Below are positions 27,194 to 36,100 of a DNA stretch of 64,000 bases, in pieces. The stretch's first letter is position 1, and every line of letters begins with the position of its first letter. Origin of the DNA: an uncultured SAR116 cluster alpha proteobacterium (GTDB lineage: Bacteria > Pseudomonadota > Alphaproteobacteria > Puniceispirillales > Puniceispirillaceae). The translations under genes were made by a program, and so were the position numbers. The notes below the pieces were generated by a model. That model saw only the letters and a program-made list of their open reading frames with translations. It was not told the DNA's origin and ran no database searches. The DNA is taken from NCBI GenBank assembly GCA_902518965.1, contig CABYIQ010000003.1, forward strand, positions 62,001 to 126,000. Direction: 5' to 3'.

Positions 27194-27442
27194 ATGCCTA
27201 AGAGACTATTAATTAATGACAACACTCCTACTGGCCATGATTGTGGGTTTCCAAGGCCGTTACCTAAGAATGCATTTATCAAAAATGACCCTACAGACAC
27301 TACATTAGATTATGACATCAGGCCAGAGTTTGGCCCAGAAGAAAATGACAACAAATTTCCCTCTGAGGACGGGGGTGTAGAGCATTTTGGATGGCTGTTA
27401 GTTTACAATGATAATGAGTATGGGAATGAGCGGCTGTCATAA
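27194..27442 (+). CDS. Hypothetical small acidic protein, 82 aa
   Basis: Unrecognised. AAGGAG precedes ATG 27194 at good distance, and a terminator follows the stop by about 60 bp, so it is a complete one-gene unit. The protein is acidic and polar (runs such as EENDNKFPSEDGG), with a single more hydrophobic patch HFGWLLVYND near the end; no membrane segment or signal. A decayed copy of its 3' end lies at 26953-26984. Confidence 0.55.
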   Translation: MPKRLLINDNTPTGHDCGFPRPLPKNAFIKNDPTDTTLDYDIRPEFGPEENDNKFPSEDGGVEHFGWLLVYNDNEYGNERLS

Positions 27443-27500
27443 GACTTTAACGAAACACTTGCATTTTATTTTTATCACAAAGCTTTCCTGTGACACTGAT

Positions 27501-27542
27501 GCCCCGCACAAGCCTTCCCAGACTTTCTGCGGGGCTTTTTTT
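27501..27542 (+). terminator. Intrinsic terminator after the small acidic protein gene
   Basis: GCCCCGCA (27501-27508) pairs with TGCGGGGC (27528-27535), 19-nt loop, then seven T. It is a strong rho-independent terminator. Confidence 0.88.
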
Positions 27543-27613
27543 GGCTGCAAGCGTTGACCTTCACTTTACAAAGGGTTTTGATAATTCTTGAATTGTAAAA
27601 GGAGTTCAAGAAG

Positions 27614-27763
27614 ATGATAGCGCGCTATATTGATTGGGAGAAAAGACAAATAAACTGGTGGAAGAAAACACTTGGAATTTCAGACCACGGGGTTGCATGG
27701 ATTTCTTTCATCAAGGGTATTCTGGTAGGTGGTCTGGCATACCATTTCTTCATATCATCATGA
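27614..27763 (+). CDS. Small single-pass membrane protein, 49 aa
   Basis: ATG 27614 is preceded by AGGAG at suitable distance. The N-terminal half is basic and Trp-rich (RQINWWKKTLG); the C-terminal half, from about GVAWISFIKGILVGGLAY, is a likely membrane helix. It ends with TGA at 27763. Unrecognised. The ribosome site and the clean split between charged and hydrophobic halves favour a real gene. Confidence 0.5.
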   Translation: MIARYIDWEKRQINWWKKTLGISDHGVAWISFIKGILVGGLAYHFFISS

Positions 27764-28188
27764 AAAAACTTACCATCGTACTATTGGAATTTATTAATAA
27801 GCGTAAGTAGCCAGCCATACGATTGACAGTAATTCACGGTTTTTAGATTTGCCGATTCATACTCACAGAGAGCCATCTTGCGCCTAACTAATGGTAGAGA
27901 CACCACCCATAGTCAACTCACTGACTCAGTGACTCTTAAATCGCCAGCAATCAACATCTAATTTGATTGAATAAATCGGACACTTGAACGGCATTTTTGA
28001 ACACTTTTGCTCATGTTTTAGCTATTCCTTTTTTTTCTGATGAAACGCAATGACAGACACGCTGAATATTACAAGGATGTGCTAAGCTATTTGGAAAAAT
28101 CGTTGAGCTGAATTTGTATTTCATCACTTTTTCAGGAAAAATTTTAAAATCTTAGTCATTCTCCTGAGACAAATATTTTTGTCTAATT
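27764..28188. other. Intergenic region, nothing recognised
   Basis: About 425 bp between the small membrane protein and the minus-strand XRE regulator. No supported gene, RNA or hairpin terminator was seen. Confidence 0.4.
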
Positions 28189-28461
28189 TTATGACTCATC
28201 ACCATCACTCCTTAGTTCGAATCTTTTTACATCAGAAGTTATTGGCTTACCTTTTGGTTCAGAAAAATCAACATCATCTATACCACATGAGATAGCGAAA
28301 CAAGCCAAAGATACAGCTTTTGGTATCTCCACAACCTTCCCTTTGCGTTCACCCTTTTCATAATATTGCACGGTTCTTAGCTTCAGGCCCAACTTGCGGG
28401 CAGCTTTGGTTTGATTCAACCCGTGTGCCTTACGCCATCTCTTAAATTCTTTTGGTTTCAT
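28189..28461 (-). CDS. XRE/Cro-type helix-turn-helix regulator
   Basis: 90 aa. A Cro/CI helix-turn-helix fills the N-terminal half: FKRWRKAHGLNQTKAARKLG followed by LRTVQYYEKGERKG at about residues 5-40. The C-terminal half has no known effector domain. It is divergent from the secreted-protein gene at 28626; palindromic sites in the shared region (28492-28529) are candidate operators. Confidence 0.75.
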   Translation of the reverse strand: MKPKEFKRWRKAHGLNQTKAARKLGLKLRTVQYYEKGERKGKVVEIPKAVSLACFAISCGIDDVDFSEPKGKPITSDVKRFELRSDGDES

Positions 28462-28491
28462 CGCAAATTCAACTGGTTAAATATTTTTTAT

Positions 28492-28529
28492 GCAATAATT
28501 GCGTTTTTTTTATGTACATTGTGCATAAA
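28492..28529. promoter_or_regulatory. Palindromic sites in the XRE-regulator divergent promoter
   Basis: GCAATAATTGC (28492-28502) is a perfect 11-bp palindrome, and TTTATG/CATAAA (28509-28514, 28524-28529) a spaced inverted repeat, all within 70 bp upstream of the XRE gene start. Autoregulation would fit, but the site is inferred. Confidence 0.35.
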
Positions 28530-28625
28530 TTTGATATTGTTTCAACATGAAAGTCGGATCTATCGCGCACAAAAGCGCTCTCAACGAATTGGTTGCGCAC
28601 TAAATACAACACAGAAAGAGAAGTC

Positions 28626-29114
28626 ATGTTAAAGATAAATTGGGTCTCCTTCATTTTTATTGCGTGTGGAGCAATCATAAATTCAATGGCAAACGCAGAT
28701 CAATCTATTCGGCCAAACGAACTAATTGGCGTCTGGACCACATCGGACAATGGCATAAACCATGAAATGGAGCCTGACATGATCATGAAAAATTGTGCTG
28801 GTTTCAAATTTATCATCCATGCAGATCTGCGTGTTGAAGCCATAACTCTTGGTTCAAGTGGAAGCTACATGTTCTGGGCAGTTGCAGATACACCCTGCCT
28901 TTTCAAAAATGAAACGTTAGCCTGTAAAATGAATGTCTACACAAGTAAGCGCATTATCTCCGAAAATAAACCAGTTGCATGGTCACTTAGCAAAATCCGG
29001 AATGATGTCTATGACAGCAAAACTCTGCTAGGCAGTAATGCATCAGATACCATGTATCGCTGCCCGGAAACGATACAGGAAACAAGTCTGATAAAAGCAC
29101 GCAATAAAACTTGA
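28626..29114 (+). CDS. Hypothetical secreted protein, 162 aa
   Basis: Start at ATG 28626 (AAAGAGAAG upstream). A signal peptide (MLKINWVSFIFIACGAIINS, probably cut after MANA) precedes a mature part starting DQSIRPNELIGVWTTSDNG. The phrase ELIGVWTT and a following beta-rich pattern suggest a small lipocalin-like or calycin-like domain, but this is weak. Four or five cysteines could form disulfides in the periplasm. It converges on phnM, whose stop lies 9 bp away. Confidence 0.5.
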   Translation: MLKINWVSFIFIACGAIINSMANADQSIRPNELIGVWTTSDNGINHEMEPDMIMKNCAGFKFIIHADLRVEAITLGSSGSYMFWAVADTPCLFKNETLACKMNVYTSKRIISENKPVAWSLSKIRNDVYDSKTLLGSNASDTMYRCPETIQETSLIKARNKT

Positions 29115-29122
29115 CCATTCAG

Positions 29123-30268
29123 TCAGGCAACCTGCCGGCCTCGAGCATAAACGCCGCCAATCATTGGCAAATCATCATTGATGCAAAACCGTATGATGTC
29201 GGCACGCTTGCCCACTTCAAGCCTACCACGGTCATCAAGACCCGCTGCATCCGCCGGTGTTGATGTTACCATCCGGATGCCTGCCACGAGGTCACCTTGC
29301 CTCTGTCCAAGACGAACCGCTCCCATGAGCAACGATGCCGGAATATAATCTGAGCTGAGAATATCAAGCAATCCTGAATCACCCAATTCTGTTGCCGCAA
29401 CATTCCCGGAATGGGAACCCCCGCGGATTACATTTGGCGCGCCCATAATGATGGATTGATTTGCGCTCCTGCATGCTTCAGCAGCTTCGATAGTCGTCGG
29501 AAATTCAGCAACGGTAACCCCAACATCTACCGATGCACCAACATCTTCATTCGTCGTGTCATCATGACTGGCCAGAATCGCCCCTACCGAACGACCAAAG
29601 TCAACGGCAATATTGCGATGTTTTCTGCCAACACGAGCCTGTAGTTCAACACGTTCTGCAAAATGTGCCTCAATCTCGTCATCAGAAAACCCATGCTTCC
29701 CCCTTAGATATTCACGCAGCTTTTCAATATTCCGGAACTGACGTTGACCAGGTGTATGGTCCATCAGCGATACTAGCCCAACCCGATCACTCTCACCAAA
29801 CTCATCGAGTTCATCGGGCAAGGTGTCGGTGCAGATTTCAGCTCGTAGATGCAGAAAATGGCTTATCTTTAGGTTGTTTGAGGCGACCAATGACAATATA
29901 TCAGTTGCTGTTGCTCGAGCATATTTGGCATAGCCGGTGGTATCAGTATCGGAGAGAACTGACCCAACACGTAGCGCATCGAAAACAGTGGTAATGCCAA
30001 TGCTGGCAAGTTCACGATCATGGGCAAGGATGGCCGCTTTGCGGCCCCATTGCACTCCGGGCCGGGGCTGTAGGTGCCGCTCCAGGTTGTCAGTATGCAA
30101 TTCTATGAGACCCGGGCATACATAATCACCCTCACAATCGATTGCACCAATTGGCACAGTAGCTCCTTCGTCCAAGTCAATAATACCGTGTTCACTGAAG
30201 GTGATGGAGCCGATAAATTCAGCGTCTTCAGTAATCAGTCGTGCATTGGCAAGGGTTGTTGTCGTCAT
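29123..30268 (-). CDS. phnM: PhnM, alpha-D-ribose 1-methylphosphonate 5-triphosphate diphosphatase
   Basis: 381 aa, usual length. Amidohydrolase-superfamily protein with the PhnM signature VCPGLIELHTDNLERHLQPR near residues 49-68 and later SLMDHTPGQRQF, ILASHDDTT and SSDYIPASLL. It removes pyrophosphate from ribose 1-methylphosphonate 5-triphosphate before C-P bond cleavage. It is split from the phnGHIJKLN operon by the DUF1045 gene and reads leftward on its own from the region shared with it. Confidence 0.94.
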   Translation of the reverse strand: MTTTTLANARLITEDAEFIGSITFSEHGIIDLDEGATVPIGAIDCEGDYVCPGLIELHTDNLERHLQPRPGVQWGRKAAILAHDRELASIGITTVFDALRVGSVLSDTDTTGYAKYARATATDILSLVASNNLKISHFLHLRAEICTDTLPDELDEFGESDRVGLVSLMDHTPGQRQFRNIEKLREYLRGKHGFSDDEIEAHFAERVELQARVGRKHRNIAVDFGRSVGAILASHDDTTNEDVGASVDVGVTVAEFPTTIEAAEACRSANQSIIMGAPNVIRGGSHSGNVAATELGDSGLLDILSSDYIPASLLMGAVRLGQRQGDLVAGIRMVTSTPADAAGLDDRGRLEVGKRADIIRFCINDDLPMIGGVYARGRQVA

Positions 30269-30351
30269 GTTTCTGTCACAGATTTTTATTACGACGTTTA
30301 TAATTGTTTATTATTACATTTAGGTGAAACCCTCTTCAGGAGAGCAAATAA

Positions 30352-31047
30352 ATGAAGCCGAATTTCTCTCGATTTGCGGTTTACTATCTTCCCTGCCCTG
30401 GTTCCCCCTTGCAAAGATTTGGTGACAAATGGCTCGGCTGGAGCATCACGGATGGGGAATTTATTAACCACCTGAAAGGACAAATACCCGCAACCGAGCA
30501 TGCAAAAATCACTGTAACCCCACAGAAATACGGGTTTCACGGCACATTAAAGCCCCCCTTGCGGCTCAAAGATGAATTCGGGCAAAATGAACTTATAAAT
30601 GCGGTTCACCATATCGCCAAAATGCACCATCCCTTCATGATGCCAGGCCTAATTCTTCAAGTCGTTGACCAATTCATGGCGCTTGTTCCTATGGAACATT
30701 CGCCTGCAATGCATAATCTTGCCTCAGCTCTTGTTACCGGCCTTGATTCCTTTCGCAAAGCTCCCACACAAGAGGAAACCACCCGCCGGTTGAGTGTCGA
30801 GCTCACATCGCGCCAGACGGAACTTCTGGAAGCATGGGGTTATCCTTATGTTCTTGATGAGTTTCATTTCCATCTCACCCTGACCGGCAGGCTTGAGAAA
30901 GATCAGATCCTCAAGATTCAGAATTATCTTCAAGAACAGATTTCCCCCATGCTAGAGCAACCCATAGAGGTCAAGGACGTCGCTGTGGTTGGCCAGATGG
31001 AGAATGGGATGTTCACTCTGATTGAACGTGTGCCGCTGGGTAGCTAA
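30352..31047 (+). CDS. DUF1045 phosphonate-metabolism protein (2H phosphoesterase-like)
   Basis: 231 aa. Starts FSRFAVYYLPCPGSPLQRFG, typical of DUF1045. Two H-x-T/S-type motifs characteristic of 2H phosphoesterases are visible: YGFHGTLKPP near residue 63 and FHFHLTLTGRL near 177. DUF1045 proteins recur in alphaproteobacterial C-P lyase regions that lack phnP. A role on the cyclic phosphodiester produced by PhnJ is an inference from this pattern. It converges on phnN with a 35-bp 3' overlap. Confidence 0.82.
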   Translation: MKPNFSRFAVYYLPCPGSPLQRFGDKWLGWSITDGEFINHLKGQIPATEHAKITVTPQKYGFHGTLKPPLRLKDEFGQNELINAVHHIAKMHHPFMMPGLILQVVDQFMALVPMEHSPAMHNLASALVTGLDSFRKAPTQEETTRRLSVELTSRQTELLEAWGYPYVLDEFHFHLTLTGRLEKDQILKIQNYLQEQISPMLEQPIEVKDVAVVGQMENGMFTLIERVPLGS

Positions 31048-31564
31048 AACAGGCTGAGAGCGCTTCTGCGGCTTGGTCAATCGTCCCGTCATTATTAATG
31101 ATGATGGCATTTTTCGGGGGTTTGGGTCCCTTCCTGTTGAGCCGTTCAAGAATTTGCTGCTCAGGCTCGCGGCCACGCTGGCGCAACCGACCAGCAAGTA
31201 TTTCGATGGAAACAGATATCCATATCACCTGAAGATCAGGAAAAATCAACTTCATTTCCTCAAGAGCGGTGCGTGAACCATTGAAAACAACATCTTGTCC
31301 GGCACGAACATAATCAAGGCATGAAATCGGTATCCCATAAGAAAGACCATGAGCGCGCCAAGTAAAGAGAAATTCGCCCTCTGTTATATGCCGGTCAAAA
31401 CTCTGGGGACAAAGATAGTAGTGATCTTCATCATCGTTGCCAGTCTGACGCGTAATATAGCGCTTAACAATTTTGATATGCGGCGCACGACCACGCAATT
31501 CATTAAGCAAACTGTCCTTGCCGCTACCTGATGGTCCAAGAATGCAGAAGAGACGACCGCTCAT
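31013..31564 (-). CDS. phnN: PhnN, ribose 1,5-bisphosphate phosphokinase
   Basis: 183 aa from ATG 31564, which overlaps the phnL stop by 4 nt (ATGA); a longer frame from 31585 is not needed. P-loop kinase related to guanylate kinase: FCILGPSGSGKDSLL at residues 5-19, RYITRQTGNDDEDHYY, and GREPEQQILERLNRKGP near 140. It forms PRPP from ribose 1,5-bisphosphate at the end of the C-P lyase pathway. Last gene of the phnGHIJKLN operon. Confidence 0.92.
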   Translation of the reverse strand: MSGRLFCILGPSGSGKDSLLNELRGRAPHIKIVKRYITRQTGNDDEDHYYLCPQSFDRHITEGEFLFTWRAHGLSYGIPISCLDYVRAGQDVVFNGSRTALEEMKLIFPDLQVIWISVSIEILAGRLRQRGREPEQQILERLNRKGPKPPKNAIIINNDGTIDQAAEALSACFSYPAAHVQSE

Positions 31565-32265
31565 TGATGTTCGTTTACCGTACATGCAGATACAGAAGGT
31601 CGGAAAGCCCCCACATCAATTTCACGGTCACAAACTGCTTCACGAGCAGCGGCATCATGAAAAATTCCTATAATCGCCGCCCCGTTTGTTTTCGCTTCAC
31701 GGATCAATTCCAAAACAGTAGCCCGGTTTTGCTGATCAAGGCTTGCTGTTGGCTCATCAAGCAACAGCGCAGGATATTGTGGCCCCATGCCTCTGGCAAT
31801 ATTAACGCGCTGCTGCTCTCCACCCGAAAAAGTAAGCGGCGAGATACCCCACAGGGCAGGTGGAATTCGAAGCTGTTCAAGCAAGTCTTTTGCGCGTCGC
31901 TCGGCCGGTGCATTTGGTATGCCGGCATTTCGCATCGGCTCAGTAACGACCTGCAAGGTGGATATTCGCGGCAGGACTCTCAGAAACTGGCTGACATAGC
32001 CCAGTTGGTGATGCCGCATCGCAAGGATATCCCGAGAATTTGCCTTACCCAGATCAAGATCGCCTATTGTTATCTGGCCCGCCTGCAGCAGGTAATTGCC
32101 ATAGAGCAAACGTAGAACGGTTGATTTTCCAACACCGCTTGGGCCAGTCAAGGCAACACATTCCCCGCGCGAAACGGAAAACCCGACATTTTTCATAACA
32201 GGTATTTCAATACCGCCCTGGTGATGCAAACGGAATGACTTGGAAAGATCACGTATCTCGAACAT
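31561..32265 (-). CDS. phnL: PhnL, C-P lyase complex ABC-type ATPase
   Basis: 234 aa. Walker A LTGPSGVGKST, signature FSGGEQQRVNIARG, Walker B LLLDEPTASLD. PhnL is an ABC-type subunit needed for C-P lyase function, not a transporter; no permease is associated with it. It follows phnK by 3 bp and overlaps phnN. Confidence 0.93.
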   Translation of the reverse strand: MFEIRDLSKSFRLHHQGGIEIPVMKNVGFSVSRGECVALTGPSGVGKSTVLRLLYGNYLLQAGQITIGDLDLGKANSRDILAMRHHQLGYVSQFLRVLPRISTLQVVTEPMRNAGIPNAPAERRAKDLLEQLRIPPALWGISPLTFSGGEQQRVNIARGMGPQYPALLLDEPTASLDQQNRATVLELIREAKTNGAAIIGIFHDAAAREAVCDREIDVGAFRPSVSACTVNEHQ

Positions 32266-32268
32266 TGT

Positions 32269-33039
32269 CTATACCTGTAAAACCGAACTGACAAGAAGTT
32301 GTGTATAAGGATGCTGCGGATCATCCAGCACCTGGTCGGCAAGACCTGTTTCGACAACATGACCTTTCTGCATAACCATCATACGATCCGCAAGCATTCT
32401 GACAACGGCCAGGTCATGTGTAACCACAACAACCGCAAGCCCAAGTTGCTGAACAAGTCCACGCAGCAGGTCAAGCAGTTTTGCTTGCACCGATACATCA
32501 AGCCCGCCGGTAGGTTCATCCATGAAAATCAGCCGTGGGGCAGTAACCAGATTACGGGCGATCTGCAGTCGCTGCTGCATTCCACCTGAAAACGTGGATG
32601 GGCGGTCATCGATACGCCCTGCGGCCAACTCAACCCGTTCCATCCACTCAGCTGCCGCCGTCCTTATATTGCCATAGTGACGAGCGCCAGTATTCATCAG
32701 TCTTTCGCCAATATTTCCCCCTGCACTCACAGTCATGCGCAGGCCGTCACGTGGATTCTGGTGAACAAAGGCCATATCGGTGCGAGATAGCATACGCCGT
32801 TCCGGTTCGGTCAGGGTGGCAAGGTTACAAAACCCTCGGTCCTGCATATCAAAGAAGATATGTCCTTCATCAAAGGAAAGTTGGTCTGAAATACAATTCA
32901 GCAGCGTTGATTTGCCAGAACCAGATTCACCTACAATGCCAAGAACTTCACCTGGATAAATATCAAAACTGGCTCCAGCACAGCCAATCTGCGATCCGTA
33001 ATATTTCGTGATATTGTTAACGCTGAATAAAGGTGTCAC
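32269..33039 (-). CDS. phnK: PhnK, C-P lyase complex ABC-type ATPase
   Basis: 256 aa. Walker A VGESGSGKSTLL, signature FSGGMQQRLQIARN, Walker B LIFMDEPTGGLD, with the PhnK-typical stretch VHQNPRDGLRM after the Q-loop. It docks onto the PhnGHIJ core. It overlaps phnJ by 4 nt. Confidence 0.94.
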   Translation of the reverse strand: MTPLFSVNNITKYYGSQIGCAGASFDIYPGEVLGIVGESGSGKSTLLNCISDQLSFDEGHIFFDMQDRGFCNLATLTEPERRMLSRTDMAFVHQNPRDGLRMTVSAGGNIGERLMNTGARHYGNIRTAAAEWMERVELAAGRIDDRPSTFSGGMQQRLQIARNLVTAPRLIFMDEPTGGLDVSVQAKLLDLLRGLVQQLGLAVVVVTHDLAVVRMLADRMMVMQKGHVVETGLADQVLDDPQHPYTQLLVSSVLQV

Positions 33040-33932
33040 GATGCCACCTCCGCGGGTTCAAAGGCCTGTTCGTTTTGTCGGGATGCACAGAAATCGGTAT
33101 CCGAGCACACAAACATTCGGCCGCCTTCATCATCAATGATCATCTCGTCAAGGTAACTGTCATCTGCACCGCATATCGCACAGGTTTTCGGCGCCCTTAG
33201 CTTGCTGAATGGATAGTCGTCAAAGTCAAGACTCTTAACCTTGCTGTAGGGCGGAATGGCGTATATCCGCTGCTCGCGACCTGCGCCGAACAGCTGGAGC
33301 GCCGGGCAGTCATCCATTTTTGGATTGTCAAATTTTGGAATCGGTGAAGGATCCATGATATAGCGGTCATCAACCTTGACAGGATAAGCATAGGAAGTTG
33401 CTATATGCCCGTGCTGGGAGATATCCTCGTAGAGTTTGACATGCATTAGCCCGTATTCGGTAAGCGCGTGCATCTTGCGTGTCTCGGTTTCACGCGGCTC
33501 AAGAAAACGCAAAGGTTCAGGGATCGGGACCTGATAGACCAGTATCTGGTCTTCAGTGAGCGGTGTTTCAGGGATTCGATGCCGGGTCTGGATCAGGCTC
33601 GCATCCGTTGTTTTTTCAGTGGTGGCGACCCCGGCTGTTCGTTCAAAAAAACTTCGGATGGAAACGGCGTTTGTAGTATCATCCGCTCCCTGGTCAATCA
33701 CTTTGACGCAATCATCCGGTACAAGGCAGGCGGCGGTTACCTGAACACCTCCAGTTCCCCAGCCATAAGGCATGGGCATCTCACGCGACGCAAAGGGCAC
33801 CTGATATCCCGGTATCGCCACAGCTTTAAGCAGAGCACGACGGATCATGCGTTTGGTTTGCTCATCAAGATAAGCAAAATTGTAACTGTCTTCAAAAGAG
33901 AGGTCGTCATGGATTTCAGAATGCGTTGTCAT
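33036..33932 (-). CDS. phnJ: PhnJ, C-P lyase radical SAM core enzyme
   Basis: 298 aa. The diagnostic cysteine pattern C-x2-C-x21-C-x5-C is intact near the C-terminus (CAIC, then CSDTDFC). N-terminal FAYLDEQTKRMIRRALLKA and MPYGWGTGGVQVT are highly conserved PhnJ stretches. It uses SAM and a 4Fe-4S cluster to cleave the C-P bond, releasing methane (from methylphosphonate) and ribose cyclic phosphate. ATGA overlaps on both sides (phnI, phnK). Confidence 0.97.
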   Translation of the reverse strand: MTTHSEIHDDLSFEDSYNFAYLDEQTKRMIRRALLKAVAIPGYQVPFASREMPMPYGWGTGGVQVTAACLVPDDCVKVIDQGADDTTNAVSIRSFFERTAGVATTEKTTDASLIQTRHRIPETPLTEDQILVYQVPIPEPLRFLEPRETETRKMHALTEYGLMHVKLYEDISQHGHIATSYAYPVKVDDRYIMDPSPIPKFDNPKMDDCPALQLFGAGREQRIYAIPPYSKVKSLDFDDYPFSKLRAPKTCAICGADDSYLDEMIIDDEGGRMFVCSDTDFCASRQNEQAFEPAEVAS

Positions 33933-35008
33933 TCCCCAGGCTCCAGCATGAGGGCATCTCGCCGTATCTGACGAATGAGCTCCAGTTCTGATTGAAAATC
34001 TACGTAATGCGGCAACTTGATGTGTTCGACGAAACCTGTCGCTTGAATATTATCGCAATGTGAAAGGACAAACTCCTCATTCTGGGCAGCAGCACCCAAA
34101 TCATCCTCGCCAAGTTCGCGCCACCTTAAAGCGCGATCAACAAGGGCTATGGAAATGGCTTTGCGCTCCTGTTGGCCAAAAACAAGCCCATAGCCACGGG
34201 TAAATTGCGGCGGTTCGCTCTTAGACCCCTGAAACTGGTTGACCGTTTCACATTCAGAAATTTCAATCTCACCAATCTCAATGCTGAAACCAAGCTCAGG
34301 TATGCTCATCTCGACGGTAACAAATCCTATGCGCAATTCACCGACAAAAGCGTGATTGCGGGCATAACCTCTCTGTGTTGAATAACCGAGACCAAGAAGA
34401 AACCCCTCATCCCCTCTCGCAAGAGCCTGAAGGCGAACAGCGCGGTCTGCCGGATAGGACAAGGGCTCTCTTGTAAGATCACCTGGTTCCGCATCGCTGG
34501 ATATCTCATCCTGAATAAGACCATCCTTGTTCAGCAGGGAGAGGATGTGCGGCATAGGTCCGTCAGTAGGTGTGCCGGCTTCTGCTTTTGGGACATCGCC
34601 TTCAGCCATAAGCTTGAAATCAAGCAGACGGTGCGTGTAGTCGAAAGTTGACCCCAAAACCTGCCCACCCGGAATATCTTTGAAAGTCGCAGATACACGT
34701 CGCTTGCACCGCATCGCTTCAGTATCCACAGGCTTACTGTAGCCAAATCTTGGCAAAGTTGTCCGGTAGGCACGGATAAGAAAGATTGCCTCAATAAGAT
34801 CGCCTCGTGACTGCTTAATTGCCAGCGCCGCTAGTTCAGGGTCATAGAGTGACCCTTCAGCCATCACTCGGGCAACAGAAAGTGAGAGTTGTTCCCTAAT
34901 CTGGGCAACAGATGTATCGGGAAGATCTGGGTCACCTCGGCGTTCTTCGGCCAGCCATTGATGCGCGTTAGAGATCGCCTTTTCCCCACCTTTAACTGCT
35001 ACATACAT
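33929..35008 (-). CDS. phnI: PhnI, C-P lyase complex nucleosidase subunit
   Basis: 359 aa from ATG 35008, which shares one base with the phnH stop (TGATG) and begins MYVAVKGGEKAI as PhnI proteins do; a longer frame from 35086 into phnH is rejected. Conserved stretches include QSRGDLIEAIFLIRAYRTTL and the C-terminal LPHYVDFQSELELIR. With PhnG, H and L it replaces the adenine of ATP by phosphonate to give ribose 1-phosphonate 5-triphosphate. Confidence 0.95.
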   Translation of the reverse strand: MYVAVKGGEKAISNAHQWLAEERRGDPDLPDTSVAQIREQLSLSVARVMAEGSLYDPELAALAIKQSRGDLIEAIFLIRAYRTTLPRFGYSKPVDTEAMRCKRRVSATFKDIPGGQVLGSTFDYTHRLLDFKLMAEGDVPKAEAGTPTDGPMPHILSLLNKDGLIQDEISSDAEPGDLTREPLSYPADRAVRLQALARGDEGFLLGLGYSTQRGYARNHAFVGELRIGFVTVEMSIPELGFSIEIGEIEISECETVNQFQGSKSEPPQFTRGYGLVFGQQERKAISIALVDRALRWRELGEDDLGAAAQNEEFVLSHCDNIQATGFVEHIKLPHYVDFQSELELIRQIRRDALMLEPGE

Positions 35009-35577
35009 CAGCCTGTCTCCAGATGGATTGTTCGGGGAAGTGCCGCCAGCTGGTCTCCAGCCGTGAGTATCAAATCCCTGCCACATGGATAGAGGTCGAC
35101 TCGCCGCATTTCATCACCGCCATCGGGAAGGTCTAGCCAGTGCGCCCCTTTTATACCAGGTCCGGTAAGGCGTGTTTTCCCCGCTACAAGCGCAGGAAGA
35201 GAACAGATCAACGTGGCGGACCGATCGGGGTACTCATCATTTCCTGCTGGAAAATCTTTGATTTCGAAGAGTTCATTCCATTTGCCAATGGCAAAATCCG
35301 CTACTCGAGATGATGCAAATGGAGCGCCTGTGTGAAAAGCGACCCAAGACCTGATATCATCGTTATCCACCGAAGGAGCAAGATATATCATTGTATCGGC
35401 ATCGCAAAGCGTCAGCACCGCTACCCCTGCTGCAATTGAAAGTGGCGCTGGAGGCTCCGCACCATTCATGGTGAAGATTAGACCCGGCCGAGCCATGGCC
35501 TGTAGCAAGTCACGAAAGGCCGTCGCAGATTGAACCGCATGGTCTACAAAACCGCCAGAGAGTGAGGATGCATCCAT
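35008..35577 (-). CDS. phnH: PhnH, C-P lyase core subunit
   Basis: 189 aa. Typical PhnH opening after a short leader: FVDHAVQSATAFRDLLQAMA then RPGLIF near residues 10-38, with LTLCDADT and the C-terminal PRTIHLE. It is a structural subunit of the PhnGHIJ core. One-base overlaps with phnG (TAATG) and phnI (TGATG). Confidence 0.93.
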   Translation of the reverse strand: MDASSLSGGFVDHAVQSATAFRDLLQAMARPGLIFTMNGAEPPAPLSIAAGVAVLTLCDADTMIYLAPSVDNDDIRSWVAFHTGAPFASSRVADFAIGKWNELFEIKDFPAGNDEYPDRSATLICSLPALVAGKTRLTGPGIKGAHWLDLPDGGDEMRRVDLYPCGRDLILTAGDQLAALPRTIHLETG

Positions 35578-36011
35578 TAATCTTCGCCTCTCGCCAGCGT
35601 GAAAAAGTCAACCTTGGTAGCCGCAGCTTTCGCCAGAATACGTTGATCACTCTCTTTTTTGAGCAAAATTAATGGCTGAATGATGTTGTCTTTGACCTGT
35701 TGTTTATCCCCTGTTTGTAACAACGCATCGCATAAGGCCACCCGGGTTGCCGTCCTTTTTGCTCTTCCCATGATATAGCCATGCCCTACAGTTCCACATG
35801 ATAGTTTTACTGATGCACGGGTGACGGTCATTTCACCCAGATTGAAGGCGTCCCCTGTTCCACCCATCCGGCCACGAACCATAACACTTCCAATTTCCGG
35901 GCTACGAATTACTTCAAATTCTGGTGACAGGCCAGCTTTCTGCCAGCATTCGTCTATAAATTTCACTGGTGATTTCGCCATCAAACTAAGCCAGTTTGCT
36001 CGCCCATCCAT
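35577..36011 (-). CDS. phnG: PhnG, C-P lyase core subunit
   Basis: 144 aa. Conserved PhnG features: RANWLSLMAKS at the N-terminus, MVRGRMGGTGDAFNLGEMTV near 50-70 and GHGYIMGRAKRTATRVALCD near 97-116. First gene of the leftward phnGHIJKLN operon, divergent from phnF; the 89 bp between them should hold the phosphonate-operon promoter. Confidence 0.94.
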   Translation of the reverse strand: MDGRANWLSLMAKSPVKFIDECWQKAGLSPEFEVIRSPEIGSVMVRGRMGGTGDAFNLGEMTVTRASVKLSCGTVGHGYIMGRAKRTATRVALCDALLQTGDKQQVKDNIIQPLILLKKESDQRILAKAAATKVDFFTLARGED

Positions 36012-36100
36012 CTCAAAAAACCTGCATCATTATCCTATACAACTAGACTAATAATAATTGTATTGCTATAGTTACTCAACAGACATTATGTTAAGTTTTC

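Noticed and set aside
29533-29994. Plus-strand frame of 153 codons opposite phnM
   Set aside because: Shadow of phnM; His/Gln-rich composition typical of an antisense frame.
35009-35086. N-terminal extension of phnI into phnH
   Set aside because: PhnI proteins begin MYVAVKGGEKAI, and the one-base TGATG overlap with phnH at 35008 is the typical coupling in this operon.
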